The notes under the pieces are model-generated. The model ran no database searches. It saw only the letters and a list, made by a program, of their open reading frames with translations, and had not been told where the DNA came from. A program made the position numbers and the translations under genes. 64,000 nt of DNA, taken from Alphaproteobacteria bacterium (GTDB lineage Bacteria; Pseudomonadota; Alphaproteobacteria; UBA6615). The stretch is from assembly GCA_021774575.1 (NCBI GenBank), contig JAJFIX010000045.1:78561-142560 (forward strand), in the 5' to 3' direction. Of this stretch, positions 25,723-34,714 are shown piece after piece. Position 1 is the first letter of the stretch. Each line of letters starts with the position of its first letter.

Positions 25723-27009
25723 TCACATGGGTAATGCCCGCGAGGCGGCTATCGCGGAACGGATTGTACCTTCAATTGATGCCGGCAAGCCGGTATTGGT
25801 CCAATCACCGGCGAGGACGATATTGGACCAATTTGTCACTGGGCCCGGCCGCCGGGCCGTTTGCTCAGGGGTTTGGGCGAATGTCGCCCGCTTTTCTTTG
25901 ATTATTCTCGCGGCCACCAAATCTTGTTCGTCCAGACCAAGGGCGAATGCCGTATCTCGCCATAAAGCCTGTTCAATGGTTTTGCTGGACCAATTTGCGA
26001 TTACATCGGCCGCACTGACGGTCACACTGACAATGTCATCGCGCATGAATAGCCAATCCGCATCGCCGCCGATCAACCCAAGAAATTCAACCTCGTCTTT
26101 CGATGTTAGGGGGCGAGCCACGCGAAAATGGGCATTCACGATTGCCCTCGACTGGGTGGGTGCGATCAGTCCTGGTAAAATTCCGGCTGCCGGGACCGGC
26201 GGGATGGCCAAAACGATATTGTCATCGGCGGCCAGGTTGATCGTCCCAATGCCAGTGTCGTCGGAAAAAACGAGCGCAGTCGCCCGACCTTTGCCGCCTC
26301 TATTTTTCTCTGCACTGGAAAATTTTACATCGCGCAGTCGGGTGCCAAAATGAATTTTTACCCCAAGTTTTTCCAGGGTCGCTATCGCCGGGTTGATCAA
26401 TGCTGGCCCTAGCCCCTCGCGCGCAACCATCGGAACGCAACCTGCCCCGCCTTTGGCAAAAGTCTCGGCCATCACCCGCCATAGGAGTTTTGCCGTAGCT
26501 TCGCTTGGATGGGTATTTAAGGCGGCAACGGTCAATGGCTCCCAAAACCGGCGATACAAAGGACCCGCGCGATTGAGACACTCATCGACGGTGCGCTCTG
26601 CCCCGGCGAAAGGCAGCCTGATACCGGACAAATAATGCCACGGACGCGTCCCGGCAACCCGTGAACCGGGCTTGAAGATCCACCGCGGAAAAGCGCCTTT
26701 ATCAATGTTTAATGTCCAGCGCTCTTGAGTTTCTAAATCAAAGAATGGATAGGCTGCCTCCCGCGGCGACCAAAAACGGCCATGGGAACCAATAGACCGG
26801 AGATAGTCGCGAACGCCGTGATTAGCGCTCATCAAAAGATGATTTCCGTTATCGATAGTTCGACCAAGGGTCTCATCGAAAAACGACCGGCAGCGGCCAC
26901 CGGCCTGCCCCGCCATTTCATAAATCGATACGTCCCGACCAGCTTGGGCCAATTCGACGGCGCTCGCCAATCCGGCTAGCCCGCTACCAATGATATGAAC
27001 TCGGGCCAT
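25723..27009 (-). CDS. hpnE: HpnE, FAD-dependent squalene-forming dehydroxylase
   Basis: The start is ATG 27009, giving MARVHIIGSGLAGLASAVEL, a dinucleotide-binding fold with GxGxxG; the longer frame to 27111 runs into hpnD. The 428-residue flavoprotein ends with an amine-oxidase-type FAD segment (VLAGDWTNTGLPASIEGTIRSG-like). HpnE converts hydroxysqualene to squalene, the third step after HpnD and HpnC. The final codons and stop lie in a doubled 9-bp repeat (CCCATGTGA), which gives a second in-frame stop at once. It begins four bases after hpnD. Confidence 0.93.
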   Translation of the reverse strand: MARVHIIGSGLAGLASAVELAQAGRDVSIYEMAGQAGGRCRSFFDETLGRTIDNGNHLLMSANHGVRDYLRSIGSHGRFWSPREAAYPFFDLETQERWTLNIDKGAFPRWIFKPGSRVAGTRPWHYLSGIRLPFAGAERTVDECLNRAGPLYRRFWEPLTVAALNTHPSEATAKLLWRVMAETFAKGGAGCVPMVAREGLGPALINPAIATLEKLGVKIHFGTRLRDVKFSSAEKNRGGKGRATALVFSDDTGIGTINLAADDNIVLAIPPVPAAGILPGLIAPTQSRAIVNAHFRVARPLTSKDEVEFLGLIGGDADWLFMRDDIVSVTVSAADVIANWSSKTIEQALWRDTAFALGLDEQDLVAARIIKEKRATFAQTPEQTARRPGPVTNWSNIVLAGDWTNTGLPASIEGTIRSAIAASRALPM

Positions 27010-27013
27010 GATA

Positions 27014-27883
27014 CTAGAGCCCGTAACGCAGAAAAACCCATATCTTCCGGGCTTTTGAAATACCAACGTCGCGCTGCAAATCCTTCCAACCACGCCGTTC
27101 CAAACGCTCAAGTATACGCCGATACATTTCGAGCATTAGTCGGCTGGGTCGGACGGCACGGCGATTCGTCTGGGCCATCAATGCGTCGGCTTCGCGATAG
27201 CGTTGACGTGCCTGGGCGGCCAATTCTCGACAAACCGAGGCCAAATTTGGGTGGGCCAGCACCTGGTCGGGATCACGGCTCTCGATACCGTATTTCTCCA
27301 GCAAATCCACCGGCAGATAAAGCCGGCCGATTGCCGCGTCTTCGGCCAAATCACGCAATATATTTGTCAATTGAAGGGCCTCGCCTTGGGCAACCGCCAA
27401 GGCCGGACCAATCTTGGGTGCAACACCAAAAATATTAACCGATATCATGCCAACAGCGCCGGCAACACGTCGGCAATAGAGCGCCAAACCCGCCTGGTCG
27501 GCGGGGCGTATTCCAGCTCCTAAATCCATCGCCATCCCATCGATTATGGCTACAAATTCCTCCTTCGGCAGGGCATATTCCTTGACCGAGTCAACCAGGG
27601 CCAGGGCGATCGGGTGAGTTGGCTTTTTATCGTATAGCAGGTCAATCTGATGGCGCCATTCATCAAGCCGTTTGCGCTGATTTTCCTCCTCATCCGGCTC
27701 ATCGACAATATCGTCAACGACACGGCAAAAAGCATAAAGAGCGTACATTGCATCACGCCGCTTCGGGGGCAGTACGCGCATTCCCAGAGCAAACGACGTT
27801 CCCGACGATGCGACGATTTTCGCCACATATTCTGCTGGAGATAGATCTTCAGAGACTTCCGCTGCGGCGGTCGACGTGCTCAT
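27014..27883 (-). CDS. hpnD: HpnD, presqualene diphosphate synthase
   Basis: The 289-residue protein has the two aspartate-rich motifs of squalene/phytoene synthases, RVVDDIVDEPDE near residues 54-65 and the second near LTNILRDLAEDAAIGR. It joins two farnesyl diphosphates to presqualene diphosphate with magnesium held by the Asp clusters. It begins one base after the hpnC stop and is followed four bases later by hpnE, so hpnC-D-E are one translation-linked block. Confidence 0.94.
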   Translation of the reverse strand: MSTSTAAAEVSEDLSPAEYVAKIVASSGTSFALGMRVLPPKRRDAMYALYAFCRVVDDIVDEPDEEENQRKRLDEWRHQIDLLYDKKPTHPIALALVDSVKEYALPKEEFVAIIDGMAMDLGAGIRPADQAGLALYCRRVAGAVGMISVNIFGVAPKIGPALAVAQGEALQLTNILRDLAEDAAIGRLYLPVDLLEKYGIESRDPDQVLAHPNLASVCRELAAQARQRYREADALMAQTNRRAVRPSRLMLEMYRRILERLERRGWKDLQRDVGISKARKIWVFLRYGL

Positions 27884-27884
27884 T

Positions 27885-28829
27885 TCAAATCTCTTTTCCG
27901 GTCATGTCTCTCTTCCGGCCGAACATCATCCTGCGTAATGGCAGAGCCCCGGCGGCAATTAGTAAATTCCCGATAAGTTGTACTTTACTGAATGCGACAC
28001 GTTCGGCAATCGGGTCCCGGGCCCGAAGCTTGCGGCTCAAACGCCGCGCCAGGCGAACGATTGCCGCCGATTCCATTGCCAAACGTCCATCGGCTAGAAT
28101 GAGCGCCAACGGCGCAGCCTGCTCGATGAGCATATCGGTTGCGTCCAAGCATCGATCAATAACCCGGCGCAGGCCGGGGCTCGCTTTACCGGCGGTTAAA
28201 TCGGCTATCGTCACCCCCTCTTGGGCCATCCAGTCACCAGGCAAATAAACCCGGTCGAGGGTTGCACAATCATCCTTGATGTCTTGCAAGTGATTGAGCA
28301 CTTGTAGCGCGCTGCAAAGCCCGTCGGACGCGGGATAGGAGCTTGCCGGGTCATCATGCAAATCGAGGAGATAACGGCCAACGGGATTTGCCGACAGCTC
28401 ACAATAGTCCATCAGCTCGCCCCAATTGGCATAGCGGTTTTTAACCGCGTCTTGTTTGAAAGCGGCCAACAAGTCTAGCGCATGGCGCTCCGACACGGCT
28501 GAGTCGGCGAGGCTCTTATGCAAGGTTGTGGCCTTGGCTAAGTCCCGCATCGGCGTTTCGCCCGAATCGCCACTGGTAACGGCGGCCTCAAACAAATTCA
28601 GCTGCTCCAATTTTTCGGCAGCGCTCAATTCGCCGCTATCGGCAATATCGTCGGCGGCCCGGGCAAAGGCATAAAAGACCGCAACATGAGGTCGCAACCG
28701 AGCCGGCAAAAGACGCGATCCGACCGGGAAATTTTCCCCGTCCGCCGTCTTTCCGACCGTAGCTCCGGACATATTTTCTTTTGGCGCCTGGGCGCCAGAC
28801 CTACTTATTTCGGCGCTTGAAGTCATCAT
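27885..28829 (-). CDS. hpnC: HpnC, hydroxysqualene synthase
   Basis: The 314-residue protein is a second squalene/phytoene-synthase family member with RAADDIADSGE and LNHLQDIKDDCATLDR as the two Asp motifs. In the three-gene hopanoid route HpnC turns presqualene diphosphate into hydroxysqualene. A longer, low-complexity N-terminus (residues 1-30) comes before the domain. The start (ATGATG at 28829) overlaps the stop of hpnB. Confidence 0.93.
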   Translation of the reverse strand: MMTSSAEISRSGAQAPKENMSGATVGKTADGENFPVGSRLLPARLRPHVAVFYAFARAADDIADSGELSAAEKLEQLNLFEAAVTSGDSGETPMRDLAKATTLHKSLADSAVSERHALDLLAAFKQDAVKNRYANWGELMDYCELSANPVGRYLLDLHDDPASSYPASDGLCSALQVLNHLQDIKDDCATLDRVYLPGDWMAQEGVTIADLTAGKASPGLRRVIDRCLDATDMLIEQAAPLALILADGRLAMESAAIVRLARRLSRKLRARDPIAERVAFSKVQLIGNLLIAAGALPLRRMMFGRKRDMTGKEI

Positions 28830-30124
28830 TTTTTACTCAAAATACCGGCTGCACTCCCAATGCGCCCCTTCCAGGCGCCCCCTCGGCCACGGTAATAAGC
28901 TATCGCAGACCCAATTGTCATCAGTGTGTATAGCAAGCCAGCGACCGGTATAAGTGCCGCCAGCGCCCACCAAGTTCGATATAAGATGAGATGGGGCAAA
29001 AAACAGAGCGCCGAAAGTCCGTAGGCGACGGCGCCCAATAGCGCAGCGAGGGTTTGCCCATGCACCAAATAGCCAATGGCCAGCGCTGGCCCAACCAAAT
29101 AGACGAGGCACATCCCGAGGACCGTCCCGACCAATAAGATCGGCGAATATCTGAGCTGGGTGTAGGCGCTCCGCGACACCATCTGCCAAATTCCGCCAAT
29201 CCCGTCATAAGGTCGGATGCTGCGGGATTGTCTTGTCCAGCCCAGCCACAACCGACCACCACCGGGCCGTCCACCACCGGGCCGCCCCTTTTTGCGCAAT
29301 AGTCTTGCCAGAGCGCAATCGTCGATTATCTGGGCGCGGATCTGGGCCAAGCCCCCTGCATTTTGCAGGGCTGATCGGCTGACCAGCATGCAGCCTCCGG
29401 CAGCCGCTGCGATAGGTTGACGGCCGCTGATGTGGCCGGAATTGACCCAGGCAAAAGGATAGAGCTTGGCAAAAAAGAAAACGAAGGCCGGGATCAGCAG
29501 ACGCTCCCAAAATCTTTGCACAGTCAATTGCACCATTTGCGAAACCATATCGAGATCGTCGCGGTCGGCCTTAGCCGTCAACCGCCGCAAAACATTTTGC
29601 TCATGCACAATATCGGCATCACAAAAGAGATAATAATCAGGGGTGACTTCACTTTCATCGGCCCTCCCAACGCCACACGACATCGCCCAGAGCTTCCCGG
29701 CCCATCCTGCCTGAAGCGGCTTGGCGTCCATCATTTCGACAGACACATTGTCAGGTGACCGTCCCAAGCCTAAATCATCGATCACCGCCTGGGCGACGGC
29801 GCCGGTGCCGTCAGTGCTGGCATCGTTGACCAGAATAATCCTCAGGCGCCCCGGATAATCGAGATTATGCAGAGACCGAATGACCGGCCCAACCACATCC
29901 GCCTCATTGCGTGCCGGGACTATAGCGGCTACCGACGGCCAATTCGGCAGGTCTGCCGCTGCATTATCCAGGCTTTCCCCAACGCGCCAAAACCCGCCCC
30001 GGAAGAAGAATAAATAAAGCCAAATGACCAGGGCAAGACCGCCGGCAGCGGTCAACAACTGGCGCTCGTGAGAAAAAATGCGGCCACGCGCATACTCCGC
30101 CTGTAAGAAGTTTGGCGGTCGCAT
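28826..30124 (-). CDS. hpnB: HpnB, hopanoid-associated glycosyltransferase
   Basis: The protein is a family-2-type glycosyltransferase with an N-terminal membrane segment (ALVIWLYLFFFRGGFWR), VAAIVPARNEADVV, ILVNDASTDGT, LFCDADIVHE and further membrane helices near the C-terminus (PILLVGTVLGMCLVYLVGPAL). The frame is open to 30379, but the first 80 residues of that version have no family features. ATG 30124 is used here (432 residues); TTG 30058, just before the first helix (410 residues), is an alternative. A 15-bp duplication at 29256-29285 gives GRPGGGRPGGG inside the catalytic half. It is the first gene of hpnB-C-D-E. Confidence 0.88.
   Translation of the reverse strand: MRPPNFLQAEYARGRIFSHERQLLTAAGGLALVIWLYLFFFRGGFWRVGESLDNAAADLPNWPSVAAIVPARNEADVVGPVIRSLHNLDYPGRLRIILVNDASTDGTGAVAQAVIDDLGLGRSPDNVSVEMMDAKPLQAGWAGKLWAMSCGVGRADESEVTPDYYLFCDADIVHEQNVLRRLTAKADRDDLDMVSQMVQLTVQRFWERLLIPAFVFFFAKLYPFAWVNSGHISGRQPIAAAAGGCMLVSRSALQNAGGLAQIRAQIIDDCALARLLRKKGRPGGGRPGGGRLWLGWTRQSRSIRPYDGIGGIWQMVSRSAYTQLRYSPILLVGTVLGMCLVYLVGPALAIGYLVHGQTLAALLGAVAYGLSALCFLPHLILYRTWWALAALIPVAGLLYTLMTIGSAIAYYRGRGGAWKGRIGSAAGILSKK
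29256..29285. repeat. 15-bp tandem duplication inside hpnB
   Basis: CCACCACCGGGCCG(T/C) occurs twice (29256-29270 and 29271-29285), encoding GRPGG twice in HpnB. It is in frame and probably extends a surface loop. Confidence 0.85.
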
Positions 30125-30702
30125 GCTTGTCCGGCAGATTGCAGCCAAGCCCCGCGACCGCATTTTATCGGTCTTATGTTGCAACACGGCAACACATGCT
30201 TCGTTAATTGGGGGTAATTGCTGTGGCTCGAAAAATACCGTACGCCTTGAAATATTACATATTTTTGCGCCAAGCCAAACATTTGACGGACGACAGGATG
30301 ACACTAAGGGAAATACCCCCAATTTTCCCGACATCACTTTTTCAATTTGTTGCAACGCGATTCTAAGGCTTAAACTCACCCACTTGCTCGCACACCGTTG
30401 GCGCTAGCCAATTGATATTTTGGTGATAGGTGGCGTTTGTTCCGGCTGTCGACCCTGTGGGTGCGGCTTATCGATGGTGGTTCCTTGATCTATTGCGGGG
30501 CTCGACACAAGTCCCAGATTGGCCGTCCTGAAACTAGGATTATCCATGGTCAATCACACCATCTTTCCAAGACTCGCCGACCATCGGTTAGAAAGTCGGA
30601 TGGTACTTTTAGATAAACGACGCTGGTACTTATTTTGTTCGTATCCGCCCGGCGGGGGACTCTACGCCGGCAAGACAACAAATTTTCGGGGAGACAGAGA
30701 AA
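30125..30702. other. 578-base divergent intergenic region
   Basis: This separates hpnB (minus) from the second mlaA (plus) and must hold both promoters. No coding frame with recognisable features was seen on either strand. No repeat, riboswitch or strong terminator was found. Part of it (to 30379) may be translated if hpnB starts further upstream. Confidence 0.45.
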
Positions 30703-31767
30703 TTGGCCAGGTCATTCGAAATCGCCAGGCTCGGCGAGTCCATCAGTAGCGGCATATTAATGCCCAAACCGGCAGGCGCACGGTTTGCATTCGGTTGGTC
30801 CAGGACCGTCTCCTATATCCGCACAATCTTTATCGTTATGGCGATGGGGTTTGTGGCTACAGCCTGTGCATCGGGCGGCAGACAATTGGACGGCGCCGAT
30901 AGCTCGTCACTCGACGGCGATGCGGCTTCTCAGGAAATTGCCGATCCGATCGAAGGCTTCAACCGTGCAATGTTTGCCTTCAACGACAAGGTTGATGCGA
31001 TCATTTTCAAGCCAGTTGCCAAGGTTTATCGCTTCATTCTCCCCGAACCGGTCCGCACATCAATTCGCAACTTCCTGAACAATCTCGAATCTCCTGTCAT
31101 TTTTGCCAACGATATTTTGCAGGGCGAGTTTCACCGTGGCAGCGAGACCACCACCCGCTTTCTCATTAACTCGACCATCGGCCTTGCCGGACTATTCGAT
31201 GTCGCCGACAATTTAGGGATTGAGCGTCACGAAGAAGATTTTGGTCAGACACTCGCCGTCTGGGGTGTCGGTGATGGATTTTATCTGGTCCTGCCGTTCC
31301 TCGGCCCGTCTTCGGTACGCGATGGCGTCGGACTGGCGGTAGATTCCGTCATGGACCCGTTCAATTATGTGATCGGCTCGGCGGCTGCCGCCAATGGCTT
31401 GTCGCGCGGACGCTCGATCGTCGAAGGGGTTGATACCAGAGCAGAAAACATTGAAACTCTGGACCAAATTCGCGCCGATTCGATTGATTTCTATGCCCGG
31501 ATACGCAGCATGTATCACCAGCATCGCCAATTCCTCATCGAAAATGGCGACGACCCCGATGCAATCACCGAACCGGATCTGCTTATCATTGATACCGGTG
31601 ATGAATTTGGTGACGATTTTGGTGATGCTTTTGGCAGCGATTTCGAGGACGACTTCGCGCCGTTAAGCAACCAGGATGCCGATGCCCAAGATACCGGTGA
31701 CGCTTCATCCGATCAGCTCGATGAAGAGCCGAAAAAAGAAGGCATTGAAGTCGAAATTATCAAATAG
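30703..31767 (+). CDS. mlaA: Second MlaA (VacJ) lipoprotein with acidic tail
   Basis: The 354-residue protein has a lipobox FVATAC with acylation Cys at 55, then the MlaA domain: DPIEGFNRAMFAFNDKVD, LPEPVRTSIRNFLNN, DFGQTLAVWGVGDGFYLVLP. TTG 30703 is the preferred start since GGGGAG lies nine bases upstream; ATG 30760 has no such site. The tail after the domain contains FGDDFGDAFGSDFEDDF, the same kind of acidic motif as the first MlaA, then an Asp/Gln/Glu-rich end. It removes misplaced phospholipid at the outer membrane. No mla partner is adjacent; it stands downstream of the hopanoid genes and is followed by a terminator. Confidence 0.9.
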   Translation: MARSFEIARLGESISSGILMPKPAGARFAFGWSRTVSYIRTIFIVMAMGFVATACASGGRQLDGADSSSLDGDAASQEIADPIEGFNRAMFAFNDKVDAIIFKPVAKVYRFILPEPVRTSIRNFLNNLESPVIFANDILQGEFHRGSETTTRFLINSTIGLAGLFDVADNLGIERHEEDFGQTLAVWGVGDGFYLVLPFLGPSSVRDGVGLAVDSVMDPFNYVIGSAAAANGLSRGRSIVEGVDTRAENIETLDQIRADSIDFYARIRSMYHQHRQFLIENGDDPDAITEPDLLIIDTGDEFGDDFGDAFGSDFEDDFAPLSNQDADAQDTGDASSDQLDEEPKKEGIEVEIIK

Positions 31768-31823
31768 GCGAAATCAGTTTGGCGATCAGAGCTGAACAGA
31801 ACCTCTAAGTGACAAACATTAAT

Positions 31824-31863
31824 AGGCGGCCGTGGTCTCATAGACCTCCGCCGCCATTTTTTT
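31824..31863 (+). terminator. Rho-independent terminator after mlaA
   Basis: A hairpin with GGCGG/CCGCC at the base and GGTCT/AGACC around a CAT loop is followed by a run of seven or more T on plus. It lies 56 bases after the mlaA stop, and the last bases meet the 3' end of the convergent chaC gene. Confidence 0.75.
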
Positions 31864-32542
31864 AAGTATCGGTCCCCGCGACGGCGGCAGTTAAGCGACG
31901 CAATTTAGCGTCAACAATGCCCAGCCCCTCTAGCTGACTGACCGTAGCGTTCAGGTAATCGATATTGGTCCCTCGATTCCCCACGCCTTGACGAAGCAGT
32001 TGAACTGTTTCATCGAACCCCAAACGGCCAGCATATTGTTCGTGGGTTTGGTCGGCAACAAAGCAATGAGCTTTGACCCGGCGTCTCTTTTTCGACCCAG
32101 AGCACTGAACGGTTTCTAGAGGACCGGCATCTATCGTCAGCTCACGGGGAACATAGGCATGGGACACCATTTCCCGGCGCCAAAGATAGCGCGCCACGTC
32201 CAGCGTATCGCGACGGGCAACCCGCATGGCGACGCCATGACACGATCCACCGCGATCAAGCCCGAGAACCAACCCCGGTTGCTCGCGGGTGCCGCGATAA
32301 TGGAACGAATAAACACAAAATGACCTGTGATAGCCAAATGCCTGGGCCATCATCTGTTCGGCAACCGGAAAATCAGGATGCCAAATCAACGACCCATAGG
32401 CAAAAACCCAAAATTCTCCATCGCGTCCCAGCCCAGCCATCAATTTATCGACCCACTCCTGGCAAGCATCCAGGGTCGGCTCCAAATCTTCGTCCGCCGG
32501 TGGGCTGAAGGTGTAATAAGTGCGGTCCGTCGGTATATTCAT
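31862..32542 (-). CDS. chaC: ChaC-type gamma-glutamylcyclotransferase
   Basis: The 226-residue protein starts with a poorly conserved 40 residues and then has FWVFAYGSLIWHPDF, the substrate-binding YGSL loop of the gamma-glutamylcyclotransferase fold, followed by RSFCVYSFHYRGTREQPGLVL and GVAMRV, all typical of ChaC. These enzymes cleave glutathione to 5-oxoproline and Cys-Gly in the cytoplasm. It converges on mlaA at the terminator. Confidence 0.88.
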   Translation of the reverse strand: MNIPTDRTYYTFSPPADEDLEPTLDACQEWVDKLMAGLGRDGEFWVFAYGSLIWHPDFPVAEQMMAQAFGYHRSFCVYSFHYRGTREQPGLVLGLDRGGSCHGVAMRVARRDTLDVARYLWRREMVSHAYVPRELTIDAGPLETVQCSGSKKRRRVKAHCFVADQTHEQYAGRLGFDETVQLLRQGVGNRGTNIDYLNATVSQLEGLGIVDAKLRRLTAAVAGTDT

Positions 32543-32653
32543 CGTAAGGATTAACTGCCTTCGTTCTGTATATTTGATTAGGCGGTCATTATAGGGTCAC
32601 CGGCGGCAAAACAATAAGGCGTTCGCAACGCCGAACCTAAATTTGGATGTTTG

Positions 32654-33739
32654 ATGATGAACAAGCGCGTTTTAATCGGCGGTTTTTCAGCTCTGCTGAT
32701 TGCTGGTATCGGCGTCTCGAGCGCATGGGTCTTGATGGCCCGCGGCACCGAGCAAGTGATCGCCGACTTTTTCTGGATACAACCGGCACACGGAGAATTT
32801 AGCCAGACGGGTCAAATTCATATGTCCGGATTTCCATTTCGCGTCTCGGCGCGAATCGAGGACCCTGCATTTGAGGCAAACGGCGGCACCAATTTTGACT
32901 CCGGAATTGATCTCGGAATTGATCATTGGCAAGCGGCTGAAATTACTGCGGAATATTTTCTTTTTGCGCCACGCCGAGTCAAATTTAGCGCCCCGGGCCA
33001 CATCATCGGGTTGCAGGCTGACTGGGCCGGGCCAAACGGTGTTGTCGTCGACGCGGTCGAGGCCTGGCTTGAAGTTCATCGAACAAAGGCCGATGAAATC
33101 GACGAGTTCACACTGAGCGTCAAAGGCCTGGCCACGCAATTTAACGAAGATCGCACTCTGCGCGCCGGGACAATCACCCTCGATTTCAAGCAGCGCGACC
33201 CCGGTGATGATCGCGCATCAAACGACACCGCCGACACACTTATTCGACTTGATATGACCAGTTTGGAGCTGCCGATTGACCTCGCCGGACCACTTGCGGC
33301 CACCATCGATCATATGGAAATCGATCTCGCCATTGCTGGAAATCTCGCGACCGGCACCCTGACAAAAGCCGAACTAGATCATTGGCGACGCCAGGGCGGA
33401 TTTATCCAGCTGCGCAGTCTAAAATTTGATTTGGGAGATCTGTCTATCGATGCCAATGGCCGGGTCGAGCTGGATGAAGATTTGCAACCCGTTGGTCGGT
33501 TCGAAACCAATACTGAAGGCTTGAGCGAATTTTTCGCCCAGTTGGAAAGCACCGGACTGGTCGACCCGGAAAAAATTATGATGGCCAATTTGGTTGTTTT
33601 GGGCCTGAATGCCTTAGGCGGCAATCGTAATGCTTCGGACGAGAACCAAATTAGCCTGCCGATCACTCTGCACGACAATGGCTTTTACCTCGGCCCGATA
33701 AAATTGATCGAATTTGACCGTTTAGACTGGGTCGAATAG
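32654..33739 (+). CDS. DUF2125 envelope protein
   Basis: The protein of about 361 residues has an N-terminal membrane anchor (VLIGGFSALLIAGIGVSSAW) and the DUF2125 domain, with HMSGFPFRVSARIEDPAFE near residues 56-74 and several beta-rich repeats after it. The domain resembles AsmA-like beta-rich envelope proteins found in alphaproteobacteria; its function is unknown. The start is one of two adjacent ATG codons at 32654/32657. It is convergent with tyrA, only six bases away, with no clear terminator between. Confidence 0.82.
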   Translation: MMNKRVLIGGFSALLIAGIGVSSAWVLMARGTEQVIADFFWIQPAHGEFSQTGQIHMSGFPFRVSARIEDPAFEANGGTNFDSGIDLGIDHWQAAEITAEYFLFAPRRVKFSAPGHIIGLQADWAGPNGVVVDAVEAWLEVHRTKADEIDEFTLSVKGLATQFNEDRTLRAGTITLDFKQRDPGDDRASNDTADTLIRLDMTSLELPIDLAGPLAATIDHMEIDLAIAGNLATGTLTKAELDHWRRQGGFIQLRSLKFDLGDLSIDANGRVELDEDLQPVGRFETNTEGLSEFFAQLESTGLVDPEKIMMANLVVLGLNALGGNRNASDENQISLPITLHDNGFYLGPIKLIEFDRLDWVE

Positions 33740-33745
33740 CAGGAC

Positions 33746-34714
33746 TCAGCTGTCTTTCGGCTCTTTTTCACCGTTTTCCGTCGGCACAAATCGTCCGGCC
33801 TGACCGGCCTCGACAACGCCTTGGCGAATTTCACGTGTCCGGGTGAACAGGTTTTCCAACGTGTCGGCTTCGCCCCAGCGGATCGCCCGCTGCAATGCCG
33901 TGAGATCTTCTGAAAACCGGCCCAGCATCTCCAAAACCGCTTCTCGGTTGGCCAGAAAGACGTCCCGCCACATGACGGGATTAGACCCGGCGATGCGGGT
34001 GAAGTCCCGGAAACCACCGGCCGAATATTTGATAACTTCTGTGGTCGTTACCGTGTCGGTGCCCTCATTATCCGCCCGTAATTGATCTTCCAGATCACTC
34101 GCCGTCGCAACAATTGTGTAGGCAATAAGATGCGGTAAATGGCTGGTGATCGCCAAGACACGGTCATGATGATCCGCGTCCATAATTTCAACATCGCTGC
34201 CGATCTTTCGCCAGAGGGAAGCGACTTTCTCAACCGCCCCGGGATCGGTTCCGGTTGGGGGGGTCAGAATGCACCAGCGGTCCTTAAATAGGTCGGCAAA
34301 CCCTGCCGCCGGCCCCGAAAGCTCGGTGCCGGCAACCGGATGTCCGGGAACCAGCGAGACTCCCTGGGGCATGAAAGGCGCCAGCGCCCCAATCGCATCG
34401 GCTTTTACCGACCCGACATCGGTGACGATCGCGCCATCTTTCAGGCTCGCCTTTAGGGACGGGCCCAGGGCGCGATAGGCCCCCACCGGCACTGCGAGCA
34501 GCACGAGATCGGCGCCGGCAATTGCTGCGGTTAGGTCCGGGGCAATTTCGTCAACCACCCCCAGGGCCATCGCTTCATCAAGGTGAGTTTGGTTCGTGTC
34601 AAAACCGATCACCGTACCGAACGCCCCCACGGCCATCCCGGCGCGGGCAAATGACGAACCGATTAGCCCGACACCGATTATGGCGACCCGGTCAAATATC
34701 GGGTTATCCGCCAT
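33746..34714 (-). CDS. tyrA: Prephenate/arogenate dehydrogenase
   Basis: The start is ATG 34714, with GGTGGAG upstream and overlap with the hisC stop. The 322-residue protein begins with an NAD(P)-binding fold (VAIIGVGLIGSSFARAG) and has VTDVGSVKADA, PGHPVAGTE and HDRVLAITSHLPHLIAY, the active-site segments of TyrA. It oxidises prephenate or arogenate to 4-hydroxyphenylpyruvate or tyrosine. The gene is third in the chorismate mutase-hisC-tyrA operon. The C-terminal 20 residues are charged and not conserved. Confidence 0.93.
   Translation of the reverse strand: MADNPIFDRVAIIGVGLIGSSFARAGMAVGAFGTVIGFDTNQTHLDEAMALGVVDEIAPDLTAAIAGADLVLLAVPVGAYRALGPSLKASLKDGAIVTDVGSVKADAIGALAPFMPQGVSLVPGHPVAGTELSGPAAGFADLFKDRWCILTPPTGTDPGAVEKVASLWRKIGSDVEIMDADHHDRVLAITSHLPHLIAYTIVATASDLEDQLRADNEGTDTVTTTEVIKYSAGGFRDFTRIAGSNPVMWRDVFLANREAVLEMLGRFSEDLTALQRAIRWGEADTLENLFTRTREIRQGVVEAGQAGRFVPTENGEKEPKDS

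Noticed and set aside
30380..30702. Small frames and hairpins between hpnB and mlaA
   Set aside because: No coding features; inverted repeats there are imperfect and lack T-runs.
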